A stretch of 64,000 nucleotides of DNA. It comes from Manihot esculenta. Taxonomy: Eukaryota > Streptophyta > Magnoliopsida > Malpighiales > Euphorbiaceae. Below, one piece after another: positions 47,172 to 57,568 of this stretch; within the stretch, counting starts at the first letter, position 1; the number at the start of each line of letters is the position of its first letter. The stretch spans positions 29,687,342-29,751,341 of the forward strand of contig NC_035172.2 in the NCBI RefSeq assembly GCF_001659605.2, read 5' to 3'. Position numbers and translations under genes: made by a program. A model generated the notes under the pieces. That model did not search any database. It saw only the letters and a program-made list of their open reading frames with translations, and was not told the origin of the DNA.

Positions 47172-48870
47172 ATACATCCTGTGTTCATAAACTTTCCATG
47201 AACCATGGCTCGATCTGTGCATATATCAAAACTGAAAACATAAAACCCACACCAGAGCCCTCATTAAATGCTCTAGTATGGTAATCATCACATGCTTTAA
47301 GTTTGGTTCAAACATAACTCATAATTTAAAACTTTTACATAAGAATCATGTTAACATGAATTAAAAAGATAAAAAAATTAGGGCAAAGCACAATTCTATT
47401 CCATTAAAATTTACATGTCCACACTATACTATTACATTAACTATACCAGTTACTATGCCGACTTTCCCGAGCTATCTTTGACCCTGCAAGCCTGGGGTTA
47501 GGGAAAAGGGATAAGTTACAAGAGCCTAGTGAGCAGAACATAAAAACAGTTTAATAAACATATGCTCATATGGAATGCGTCACCACACAAACAATTCACA
47601 TTAAGATGGACTTGTCACCAGTAACCCTCTACATATTCCAATAGTGCCCGGCCAAACTCCTCAGGACTTCCTCTTAAACATAACATAACATATCCATAAT
47701 GCCAGGGGCGTAGAATAGGGCTCGACCTAGACTTTCTCTTACATATTGCCAGAGGTGTAGAATGGGCCTCACTTGGACTTCCGTATCATATCATATCATA
47801 CTCAAGGGCTAGTGGGTCATCCAATATCCATCCACATCAACAGTAAATTATGCAATGTATCATATTCGTGAATTCTAATGCAAAATAATCTAATATATAT
47901 ACATGGCATTAGTGATGCATGTGCATGCTTAAAAGGCTTAATTTCTTAAAATAATGATTCAGTTTAGTTCTACTCACCTCTGGCTAACGCTTGCCTAAAA
48001 CTGACGCAGTTACCTCACTATAGACCTCTACAGTCTCCCAAGTCTGATCCTACACAGATGGACTCAAATGAGGGGCCAAACATAACTATTACATGACTCA
48101 AAGCAACTCCCCAAAAATCCCCCTTAAACAAACTAGAACATGTATACAAAATAAGCAAAAGCGACAAGTTCGGCGGCTGAAGGTCCTCCACAGATCCGAA
48201 AGTCAGGGACGTTTGAGGGCAGGTTCGGCGGCCTAAACCCTTCACAGATTCGAAAGTCAGTAATCTTCAGGAGCGGGTTCGGCGGCCTAAACCCCTTCAC
48301 AGATCCGAAATTCCATGCTTTCAGGGGCAGGTTAGGCCGCCAAAAGGCTGCCTCCACAAGCAGGTTCGGCGGCCAAACCTGGGTTCTCCAGCAAAGCAGA
48401 ACCCAATTCTGCCCTATGCACACAGCCACCAAAACACTCCAATCCTCACATCCAACTACTCAAAAATATTCCTACTCACTCAAACATGCATAAGGGACAT
48501 AAAACTAGTCTAAGCCCTACCAAGCAACAACAAAAACACAAGAAGAATCATTTGTCATCAAAACTAATACAAACCCTAAAACTTTATATCTAACCTTTTC
48601 ATGCATTATTAACCCTTAACTCTTTTCATGGATTTAAGCTCAAATCTTCCAAAAATGAGAGAAAACTCATGAATTTTCTAAGAGATTTGAAGGAAAAACA
48701 ACAAGAACAACAAAGGGAGGACAAGGACTCAGCTCTGCCCAAAAATGGAGAGAAAACTCTCTTATAAGTGGCTGGATAAACCACCTTCGGGGGCCAAAAA
48801 GGAAGGTCCCACGGTGGCACTACCTTCGACGACCGAACTTGAAGGTTCGGCGGCCGAACTTGAAGATTCG
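47172..48870 (-). repeat. LTR-a, main middle piece
   Basis: Minus-strand LTR body colinear with LTR-b, with more divergence: palindrome boxes at about 48170-48390 and 48790-48870, hairpin repeats at about 47645-47790. About 50 bp near 47184 are missing relative to LTR-c. It is interrupted at 48871 by a solo LTR. Confidence 0.82.
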
Positions 48871-50932
48871 TGTAATATCCAGCTAGACCCCGGCATCGGA
48901 ATTCCTACCTTCCGGCTGAATCTCAGATGTCGGAACCCTCTAGAAGGGTAAAATATGTTTTTATAAAATGTTTTTACATGTTTTTATAGTTTTAATGAAG
49001 AAAGAAAATTGAGTTTTGAAAGAAAAAGCCATGGAGGAAAAACCCAGGTTCGGCCGCCGAACATGGGAGCTTGCGGAAACTCTTTTGGCCCCCGAAGGTT
49101 GTCTGGCCAGCCACCTATAAAAGGCCCCTTGTCCGAAAATGGGCGAGTTTTCTCTCTCTATTTTCGGGTATAGGTGAGATTTCGCCCTCTCATGGTTGAT
49201 TTCGTGTTTTCCTTCAATCCCTATAAGTTTTTGATGAGTTTTACCTGTTTTTGAAGATTTTAAGCTCAAATCAAAGTTTTGAAGCTTGGAGACCTTCAGA
49301 GCTCGTTTTCTCCTCATCTCCAAGTTGGGTCACGCCTACCTTCGATCTTCAAGAGGTAAGTGTAGATCCTCATCTTTTTATATGTTTTAAGTAAGTTTTA
49401 AAAGGGGCTAAGAGTTTTGATGCATGTTTAGGCTAGTTATAAAATGTTAGGGTTTATGTAGCTTTTATGATAAATGTATGCTAAATATGATGTTTGTTGG
49501 GGTATAGGCTAGTTTTATGCCCCTATATGCTTGAAAATGTGTTTATGCATGTTTTAGTATAGTTGGTTGCATGTTGGAAAGTTGTGGGTGGCTGGATATG
49601 CAAGGCAGAATCGGGTTCTGCCCTTTGGGAGAGCCCAGGTTCGGCCGCCGAACCTGCCAGGGGAGGCAGTTTTGGGCCGCCTAACCTCGCCCCTAAAAGT
49701 TGGACTTTCAGCTCTGGAGGGGAGTTTCGACCGCCGAACCTGCCCCCGAAGGTTGTGACTTTAGGCTCTGGAAGGACCTTCGGCCGCCGAACCCTACCCC
49801 CGAAAGTGCCTAACTTTCGGATCTGTAGGGGCTTTCGGCCGCTAAACCTGCCGCCGAAAGTCCCCTGTCCAGCCTTCCTTTGCCTGTTTTCAATGCATGT
49901 TTTATGATGTTTTAGGGGATTTTTGAGGAGTTGTTTAGAGTCATGTTAGAGTATATTTGGTCCCTCATTTGAGTCCACCTGTATAGAATCGGACCTGAGA
50001 AACCGAGGTGATCAGCAGTGAGATAGCTGCTTCAGAGTTAGTTCAGAGTCAGCCAGAGGTGAGTGGAACTAAACTAATCTTTTATTTCAAGAAATCAAAT
50101 ATTTTAAGCATGTTCATGCATCATGATATATAATAGGTTGTTTGCATTAGAATTCACGAATATGACGCATTACATTATTCATTGTGGGTGTGAATGGACA
50201 ACAGGCGACCCATTAGCCCTCTAGATATTATGTTATGTAATAGAAGTCCTGAGGAGCCCCACCGAGGGCCGGGCACAGAGCTTATGTATGTAATAGAAGT
50301 TCTGAGGAGCTCCACCGAGGGCCGGGCACAGAGTAGAGGGATTTTTGGTTCAGTCCATCCATGATGTGAATTGTTTGTGCTGTGACGCATTCATGAAAGC
50401 ATATGTTTATTATGATGTTTTTATAGTTCTGCTCACTGGGCTCTTGTAGCTCACCCCTTTCCCCTAACCCCCAGGTTTGCAGGGTCAGAGATAGCAGGAT
50501 GTCAACAAGGGTAATGGCTATGTTATGAAATAGAATAGTAGTGGATATGTAATGTAATGCAATGTAAAGTAATGTAATGAGGATTAGTATTGTGCTTGGC
50601 CCTAATGTATGGTTAATCCCTCTTGGTACATGATCTTTATGTAATGTTTTTAATGATGTTATCGGATGAACCAAGCTTGATATATGAAATGTGGACCCAA
50701 CTAGAGCATTTGATGAGGGCTCTAGTATGGGGTTTTTATTTTTACAGTTATGGTGCATGCACAGGTCAAGCTTGGTGTATGAAAAGTTTAAAATTTTTTA
50801 ATGCAAAAGTATGATCATGTATGGGATTTTATCAGATGTACAGGATGTATGTTTGGCTGGCTACGGGTTCCGGCGACCTTAAGTCGATCTAAATCCTAGT
50901 GCCGGTAGCGGTCTGATTTCTGGGTCGTTACA
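48871..50932 (+). mobile_element. Solo LTR of a diverged Tekay subfamily, near-matching TSD
   Basis: 2062 bp, TGTAATATCCAG to CGTTACA. The TSD is ATTCG (48866-48870) and GTTCG (50933-50937), one mismatch. It has a TATAAAAG box near 49117, AGGTAAGTG donor-like motif near 49356, palindrome cluster at about 49635-49860, and two repeats of CCTGAGG...GGGCCGGGC at about 50235-50335. Confidence 0.88.
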
Positions 50933-50937
50933 GTTCG

Positions 50938-51143
50938 GCGGCCGAACCTGGGGCTTTCCTTCAAAACTCTTTTCTTTCTTTTAATTCCTTAACACAAAAA
51001 CCAAATAATAAAACCATAAAATTTATTTTACGAAAACCTTATTTTAACCTTCTAGAGAGGTTCTAGCTTTGAGATTTCGATCCCCAACGGAGATTTCATT
51101 GGAAGATTGAAATTTCGACACCAGAACTTAGCCGGGTATTACA
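50938..51143 (-). repeat. LTR-a, 5'-terminal piece
   Basis: Its minus-strand reading starts TGTAATACCCGGC at 51143, adjoining the TSD ATGGG at 51144-51148. It supplies the outer right end of the minus-strand tandem. Confidence 0.85.
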
Positions 51144-51600
51144 ATGGGGGCTCTTTCTCAATATTTTCAACTCTCAATTCAATGATGAGCAGAACAATAT
51201 GGAATTCCTTAAGGTGATTGTGTAGATCTTCATTCTCTTTTCCTCTGAACTTGGAAAGCAAGTGGATTAGCCCAGTTTTTAGCTCAAAAGGTACTACTAG
51301 AGGTGGGTATGTAATGCACAGTGGTGCTTGATTGCCAACAGGGGCTACTAGTTCACACAGGGTACTTTCTTGCATCATGAGGGCTCTTTCTTCGATATTT
51401 TTAGCTCCTAGTTCAATGATGACAACAGTTGATTCAGCAATAGTAGTTGTACTTTCTAACCTTTCGAGAATCTCTGGTATTGCTTCTACGACAGCTGGTT
51501 CAGCTGTAAAAATAGGGACTGTGTTTTCTGCAGCTTTTTGTGCAGCGGTCTCAAATTCTCAGGCTGTCTCCTTATAGATTGTAGATGTGGATGTTAATGA
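51144..51600 (-). pseudogene. Athila-like gag N-terminus, base-layer element
   Basis: The minus strand reads through an Ala/Glu-rich leader, then MQESTLCELVAPVGNQAPLC and FELKTGLIHLLSKFRG-type residues that open the capsid region, the same block as 20207-19990. The block is present twice because of a 233/234-bp tandem duplication (51189-51422, and 20018-20210 plus 51149-51188); 234 bp is 78 codons. The minus-strand tandem element landed in one of the copies. Confidence 0.75.
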
Positions 51601-51726
51601 GGCTTGTTTCCTCAAGTTTGATTACTTTTGCAAATTCTTACAGTCTTTTCAATTTCTGAGTCGTAAAGCAAATCTTCTTTACGACCAAACCTGGTCATAA
51701 AAGGAAATAAATTAGTTTAAATCAAC

Positions 51727-51744
51727 TCCCTGGCAACGACGCTA
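51727..51744 (-). other. Primer-binding site of the Athila-like element, tRNA-Asp type
   Basis: The minus strand reads TAGCGTCGTTGCCAGGGA, three changes from TGGCGCCGTTGCCGGGGA, the complement of plant tRNA-Asp 3' end used by Athila/Tat elements. It sits about 8 bases from the LTR end at 51753. Confidence 0.75.
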
Positions 51745-51752
51745 ATTTTTTA

Positions 51753-52970
51753 TGGGTATCAAAACCACCAAATATAACATATTTAGATCCAACAAATATA
51801 AATTGTATATAAGATGAATAGTATTGAATCCACAAGGAATTGACACTAAAAATCTCCAATCAATGACTAGGAAAATAAATAAGAAAGTAAAAAAAAAAAA
51901 AGAAAAGAGATTTTGATCAAGATTTAATTAAAGTAAAAATTAAAATAATTAAAGAAAACAATAACTAAGAGAAAATCAAATAAAAGACTTGAGAGAAAAT
52001 CAATGCAAATAAATTATAGTTGAAGAATATGATCCATTTCAGTTGTGAGAATTGATCGTAGAAACAAAAATATCTTTATTCATTCTAATAAATTAGTTCT
52101 AGTTATGGAAAACGCTCCACACAACCAATCTCTCCTTAGGTGTAAATTAATTAGGAATCATTCGCTAATTAACTCTAATCAACAAACAACTCAAAGAACG
52201 TCTATTGAAAATAATTTATCAACCGCCTTAAGAATTAGAGAGACACAATTCTAACCAACAAATCAAATCACGTGGTGAGTTTAAACTAGATCATTGCAAA
52301 TTTCTTAATGGGTTACGCTAATTGTTACTTATTGTTGAATAACTCAAGTAATTACGGATTTTAAGCATCCAAATTATAATATATTACTTTGAAAATATGA
52401 ACAACGGACTCTATTGATGAATCAACCAAGTAAGAATAATAATAATAATAACTGAAATTGCATAAATATTAGAAGAATAAAGATGAAGAAAATGTTTAGA
52501 TCTTACAACTCATGAAGAAATTGAAACTTCAACCTATCATAAACTAGAAATAAAGATATTAGCCACATATGACTGAAAAAAAAAAAAGAACAAAGAAAAG
52601 AATTCGGCTGAAGAGAAGATGATTGTTGTTGTCGACAAGCAAGGTATTTATAGCAGCTGAATCCTAGTAGAAACTTTACCAAAATTTTCTAAAGATTTTG
52701 ATTTGAATATCTTTAATGAAATATCTCCTTTGATTTATTTTCTTGAGGGGTAGAGATTCCTTGATTTTTGGGAGAGATCATGCTGCACTTTCGGGGGTGA
52801 AATCGCATGGGGTTTTGCATCTTTAAATGATGAGATTTTATTTTTTTTTCCGAGTCAATTGCGCTTTCTTTCGTGGACTGGCAGTTTGCCTGAAGATTTG
52901 GGCAAAACTCGACCAATATTGATTGGGTCATCCAGCAACTTCTGTCTAGAGCCTTTGGACAAATTTTAAC
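51753..52970 (-). repeat. 5' LTR of the Athila-like base-layer element (partial)
   Basis: AT-rich, non-coding sequence from TGGGTATCAAAACC (reverse of an LTR end) rightward, cut at 52971 by a Tekay-like LTR. The outer end is not in the window. No gene is seen in this 1.2 kb. Confidence 0.65.
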
Positions 52971-55084
52971 TGTAATACCCGGCTAGATTCCGGCATCAGA
53001 ACTCCTACCTTCCGGCGGAATCTCCATTGGAATCTAGAATTCTCGAATGTCGGAGCCTTCTAGAAGGGTAAAATAAAGGTTCTCTAAAATGTTTTTATAT
53101 GTTTTTATGGTTTTAATAAAGAAAGAAATTGAGTTTTGAAAGAAAAGAGCCATGGAGGAAAAACCCAGGTTCAGCGGCCGAACATGGGGAGTTTGCGGAA
53201 GCACCTTTGGCCCCCGAAGGTGGTCTGCCCAGCCACCTATAAAAGACCCCATGTTCGAAAATGGGTGAGTTTTCTCTCTCTATCTTCGGGCATAGGTGAG
53301 ATTTCGCCCTCCTTTGGTTGATTTTATGTTTTCCTTCAAATCTTTCAAGTCTTTAACAAGCTTTTATCGTGTTTTGAAGTTTTTAAGCTCAAAATCAAAG
53401 TCTTGAAGCTTGGAGACCCCCGGAGCTCGATTTCTCCCAATCTCCAAGTTTAGATCACCTCTCCTCTCGATCTTCAAGAGGTAAGCGTAGATCCTCACCT
53501 TCTTTTATGTTTAAATAAGTTTTGAGAAGGGGTTAAAGGTTTTGATGCATGTTTAGAGTAGATGTAAAATGTTAGGGTTTATGTACCCCTTATGCTTATT
53601 GTGAAGCTATATTGATGTTTGTTGGGGTTTAGGCTAGTTTTATGCCCCTATATGCTTGAAAAATGTGTTTATGCATGTTTTAGAATAGTTGGATGCATGT
53701 TGCGATGTTGGAATGTCTGAATGTAGGATGGCAGAATCGAGTTCTGCCACCTAGAAGGATCCAGGTTCTGCTGCCGAAGCAAGGTTCGACTGCCGAACCT
53801 GCCAGAGGAGGTAGTTTTGGCCGCCTAAGCTCGCCCCCGAAAGTTGGACTTTTGGCTCTGGAGGGGAGTTTCGGCCTCCGAACCTGCCCCCGAAGGTTAG
53901 TGACTTTCGGCTCTGGAAGAACCTTCGGCCGCCGAACCTGCCCCTGAAAGTGCCTGACTTTTGGATCTGTAGGGACCTTCGGCCGCCGAACCTGCCGCCG
54001 AAAGTCCCCTGCCCGGCCTTCCTTTGCCTGTTTTTCCATGCATGTTTATGATGTTTTAGGGGGTTTTTGGGGAGATGTTTAGAGTCATGTTAGAGTATGT
54101 TTGGTCCCTCATTTGAGTCCACCTTTGTAGGATCAGACCCGAGGAACCGAGGAGGCCTGCAGTGTTAGCTGTATCAGAGTCAGTCCAGCGTCAGCCAGAG
54201 ATGAGTAGAACCTAACTCCTTTACTTTCATAAGCACTCAAACTTTTAAGCATGTTCATGCATCATAAATGCCATGTATGTAATAGGTTGTATTGCATTAG
54301 AACTCATGAATATGATGCATTGCATAATATGATGTTGATGTGGATGGATGTTGGATGACCCATTGACCTTGATATGATATGATATGATATGATATGATAT
54401 GGTATGAAAGTCCAGGTCGAGGCCCATTCTACGCTCTTGGCACAGAGTAAGAGAAAGTCCAGGTCGAGACCCATTCTACGCCCCTGACATTATGGATATG
54501 TTATGTTATGTTTAAGCGAAAGTCCTGAGGAGCTCCGTCGAGGGCAGGGCACATTGGATTATGTAGAGGGTCATTGGTGACAAGTCCATCCTTGATGTGA
54601 TTTATTTGTGACGTGATGCATTTCATGAAAGCATGTGTTCAATAAACTGTTTTTACGGTTCTACTCACTGGGCTTTAGTAGCTCACCCCTTTCCCCTAAC
54701 CCCCAGGTTTGCAGGATCAGAGATAGCTCAGGGAGTCAGCAAGGGTAATGGCTATGGCTATGTTATGTAATAGTCTAGTAGTGGACATGAAATATAAAAT
54801 AATGTAATGTAAAGTAATATAATGAGGATTAGCATTGTGCTTGGCCCTAATGTTTATTGTAAATCCTTGTTGTACATGATCTTTATGCAAATGTTTAATG
54901 ATGATATATGTTGAACCAGGCTTGGCATATGAGATGTTGACCCAACTGGAGCATTTGATGAGGGCTCCAGTAAGGGGTTTTATGTATACAGTATGATGCA
55001 TGCACAGATCAAGCTTGGTATATGAAAAGTTTAAAATTTTTATGGAAATGTATGATCACGTATGGGATTTTATCAGGTACACAG
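52971..55084 (+). mobile_element. Diverged Tekay-type LTR, cut by the youngest element
   Basis: Starts TGTAATACCCGG and resembles solo LTR 48871-50932 (same subfamily: similar leader and similar CCTGAGG hairpin unit near 54530). It stops about 80-90 bp short of the expected end where the 55085 element inserted; the target bases CACAG are 55080-55084. Whether it is a solo LTR or a 5' LTR cannot be decided here. Confidence 0.85.
54371..54402 (+). repeat. (GATAT)n microsatellite
   Basis: About six tandem GATAT units inside the LTR, at the position where other copies have scattered GATATG or TATGT units. Confidence 0.85.
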
Positions 55085-55441
55085 TGTAATACCCGGCTAG
55101 ACTCCGGTATCGGAATCCCTACCGTCCGGTGCGACCTCGGATGTCGGAAACCTCTAGAAGGGTAAAACTATGATTTTATGAAATGTTTTCATGTATTTCA
55201 TGTTTTTAAGTAAGAAATTTAATGAGTTTTTACATGAAAAGTCCTTGGAGGAAAACCCAGGTTCGGCCGCCGAAAGTCAAGTTCGGCCGCCGAACATGCA
55301 TGCGTTTTGGAGGCACGTTAGGCCCCCGAAAGCATGAGTGAGGGAAGTCCAGGTTCGGCCGCCGAACCTCATGTTCGGCCGCCGAACATTTGCATGGATG
55401 CGGAGGCACATTCGGCCCCCGAACGTGGTCTGGCCAGCCAC

Positions 55442-55449
55442 TATAAAAG
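55442..55449 (+). promoter_or_regulatory. TATA box of the intact LTR
   Basis: TATAAAAG, conserved in position in the other LTRs and directly downstream of the first palindrome cluster; transcription would begin roughly 30 bp downstream. The 3' LTR copy is at 63043-63050. Confidence 0.75.
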
Positions 55450-55683
55450 GGTCCCTTAGCCGAAAACGAGCGAGCTTTTTTCCCCATTTTCGGCCAAGGT
55501 GAGCTTTCCGCCGTCCCTCACCCATTTTCAATGTTCTTCCTCTAAATCTTTCAATATTTTCACTTGTTTTCACTTGGTTTTGAAGATTTAAGCTTTTGAA
55601 CCAAGTTTTGGAGCTTTGGGAACTCAGGAGCTCATTTTCGTGGATCTCCAAGTTTGGGTCGTCTCCCTCTCGATCTTCAAGAG

Positions 55684-55685
55684 GT
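55684..55685 (+). promoter_or_regulatory. Putative leader splice donor
   Basis: AGAG|GTAAGAG, a near-consensus plant 5' splice site, is kept in the other Tekay LTRs (for example near 2464, 6457, 29598 and, as GTAAGTG, 49356). A second donor-like AGAG|GTGAGTGG is at 56364. Whether they are used is unknown. Confidence 0.4.
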
Positions 55686-57301
55686 AAGAGCCGATCTTAA
55701 GTTCCTTATGTGTTTTAACTAAGTTTTATGCAAGATCTATGGGTAGAAATGCATGTTAGGGTATATGTTGAGTTTATGGGTTTTGATGCTTTGATGAACA
55801 ATGTAGCTTGTTTATGTGTTGTTGGAAGTGTTGTAGATGGGGTATTTGATAGTTTGAGACCCCTAGGTGTGATGTATGTGAAGTATGCATGTTGTAGATC
55901 AAGTTTATGCATGATTTATGGTTTTGGGAGGCAGGAGGTTCATTTGAACCAAGTTTCTGCCCGTTTGGCAGAAACCAGGTTCGGCAGCCGAAGGGAGTTT
56001 CGGCCGCCGAACCCCTCTTGTGGAGGCAGCATTCGGCTGCCGAAGGTGCCCCCGAAAAGAGACTTTCGTCTCTGTCTTGCACTTTCGGCCGCCGAAGGTG
56101 CCGCCGAACCTGCCTGACTTTCGTTTCTGGAGGGACTTTCGGCCGCCGAACCTGCCGCCGAAAGTGCCCTGTTCAGCCATTTCTTGCATGTTTTCATGTG
56201 ATGTTTTCAGGATGTTTTAGGGGGTTTTTGGGGAGTATTTTAGAGTCATGTTCATGTATGTTTGGTCCCTCATTTGAGTCCACCTGTGTAGGTTCGGACC
56301 CGAGGAACCGAGACCCCCAGCAGTGAGCCAGCTGCTTCAGAGTCTCTTCAGAGCTAGCCAGAGGTGAGTGGAATAAACTTTAAGTTTTAAAGCAAATTAA
56401 TGAAATGATTTAGCATGATTCACGCATCATGAATGCCATGAGATATATTAGGTTGTTTGCATTAGAATTCACGAATATGTTGCATTGCATACTTTGTTGT
56501 TGATGTGGATGAATGTTGAATGATCCATTAGCCCTTGTATGTCATGATAGCCTATGTGAGTCCAGGTGTGCCTGCTACGGCTCTACGCCCCTGGCACTAT
56601 GACAGATTATGGAAGTCCGGGTGTGCCTGCTACGGCTCTACGCCCCCGGCATGTATAAGTAAGAAAGATAGGGGCTAAATGGTGACAAGTTCATCCTTGT
56701 TGTGAAATGTTTGTGTTATGGCGCATACATGAAAGCATGATTTAAATTGATGTTTTATTATTCTGCTCACTGGGCTCTAGTAGCTCACCCCACTCCCTTT
56801 ATCCCCAGAGTTGCAGGTACAGGATAGATCAGGAAGTCGGCTAGAGGGAAGTTAAGTCATGTATGTTGTAATAGATAGTAGTGGACATGAACATGATGTA
56901 ATGAGTATTTATGACCATGTAATGTAATGAATGATTTGATGATGTATTGAGGATTATAGTAGTGCTTGACCTAGAGGTGTGTGAATCCCCATTATGTACA
57001 GAGTGTTTAATGAGTAATGATGTTAATGACCATGATTATCCAAGCTAATATGTATGATGATGATACCCCATTGGAGTATTTGATGAGGACTCCAGTGTGG
57101 GGTTTATGTATGATTTTGTGCATGCACAGGTTTTGCTTGGATAAGAGAAAAGAAAAATTTTTACAGATCATGTATATGTTGCTATGTATGGGATTCCACA
57201 GGTTTACAGGAGGTATGTAGGCTTGCTACGGGTCCCGGCGGCCTTAAGCTGATCTGGATCCTAGCGCCGGTAACGGGTCGGATTTCCGGGTCGTTACAGA
57301 G

Positions 57302-57319
57302 TGGTATCAGAGCCCTAGG
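57302..57319 (+). other. Primer-binding site, initiator-Met tRNA type
   Basis: TGGTATCAGAGCCCTAGG three bases after the 5' LTR. Confidence 0.92.
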
Positions 57320-57568
57320 TTCATATGGTCGGACCTAGAGTGTCGGGCTCATAGATGTTCTAGAAGGTCAAGCACACTAGGAAAATCATGTCCACTAGGA
57401 TAGGATGTAGAGTCCTGTCTATATGATGATATGATATGCCATGATGATATGCATGTGCATAAATGCTATGATGTGATGCTATGTATGTGCTGAGGGTTCA
57501 TGTGTTTCCACATGAACCATATGATGCTAATGATTGTTTATACTGTGTGCTGTTTTTCAAAAGATAGA

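Larger units (their letters stand above)
20211..51143 (-). mobile_element. Three-LTR tandem of a Tekay-like element, minus strand, TSD ATGGG, heavily nested
   Basis: Reading the minus strand from 51143: LTR-a (51143-50938, 48870-47176, 38823-38738), primer site 38734-38717, gag (38473-37970, 25705-25500), an LTR-like insert 25499-25002, integrase 25001-24352, polypurine tract, LTR-b (24225-22082), primer site 22078-22061, gag-integrase fusion 21816-20447, LTR-c remnant 20446-20211. One TSD, ATGGG, flanks the whole 31-kb interval. Later insertions are 25706-37964, 38824-47171 and 48871-50932. LTR-a reassembles to about 2.0 kb, close to LTR-b at 2144 bp, which supports the pieces belonging together. 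Confidence 0.85.
55085..57298 (+). repeat. 5' LTR of the intact Tekay element
   Basis: 2214 bp, TGTAATACCCGG to CGTTACA. It carries nine exact TTCGGCNGCCGAA palindromes (starts 55262, 55282, 55354, 55374, 55980, 55999, 56032, 56084, 56138), TATAAAAG at 55442-55449, and two hairpin units with matching stem changes at 56562-56594 and 56617-56649. Confidence 0.95.

Noticed and set aside
55262..56150. Regularly repeated short palindromes as a possible CRISPR-like array
   Set aside because: Spacing is irregular, spacers are themselves conserved between LTR copies, and the context is a plant LTR retrotransposon with no cas genes.
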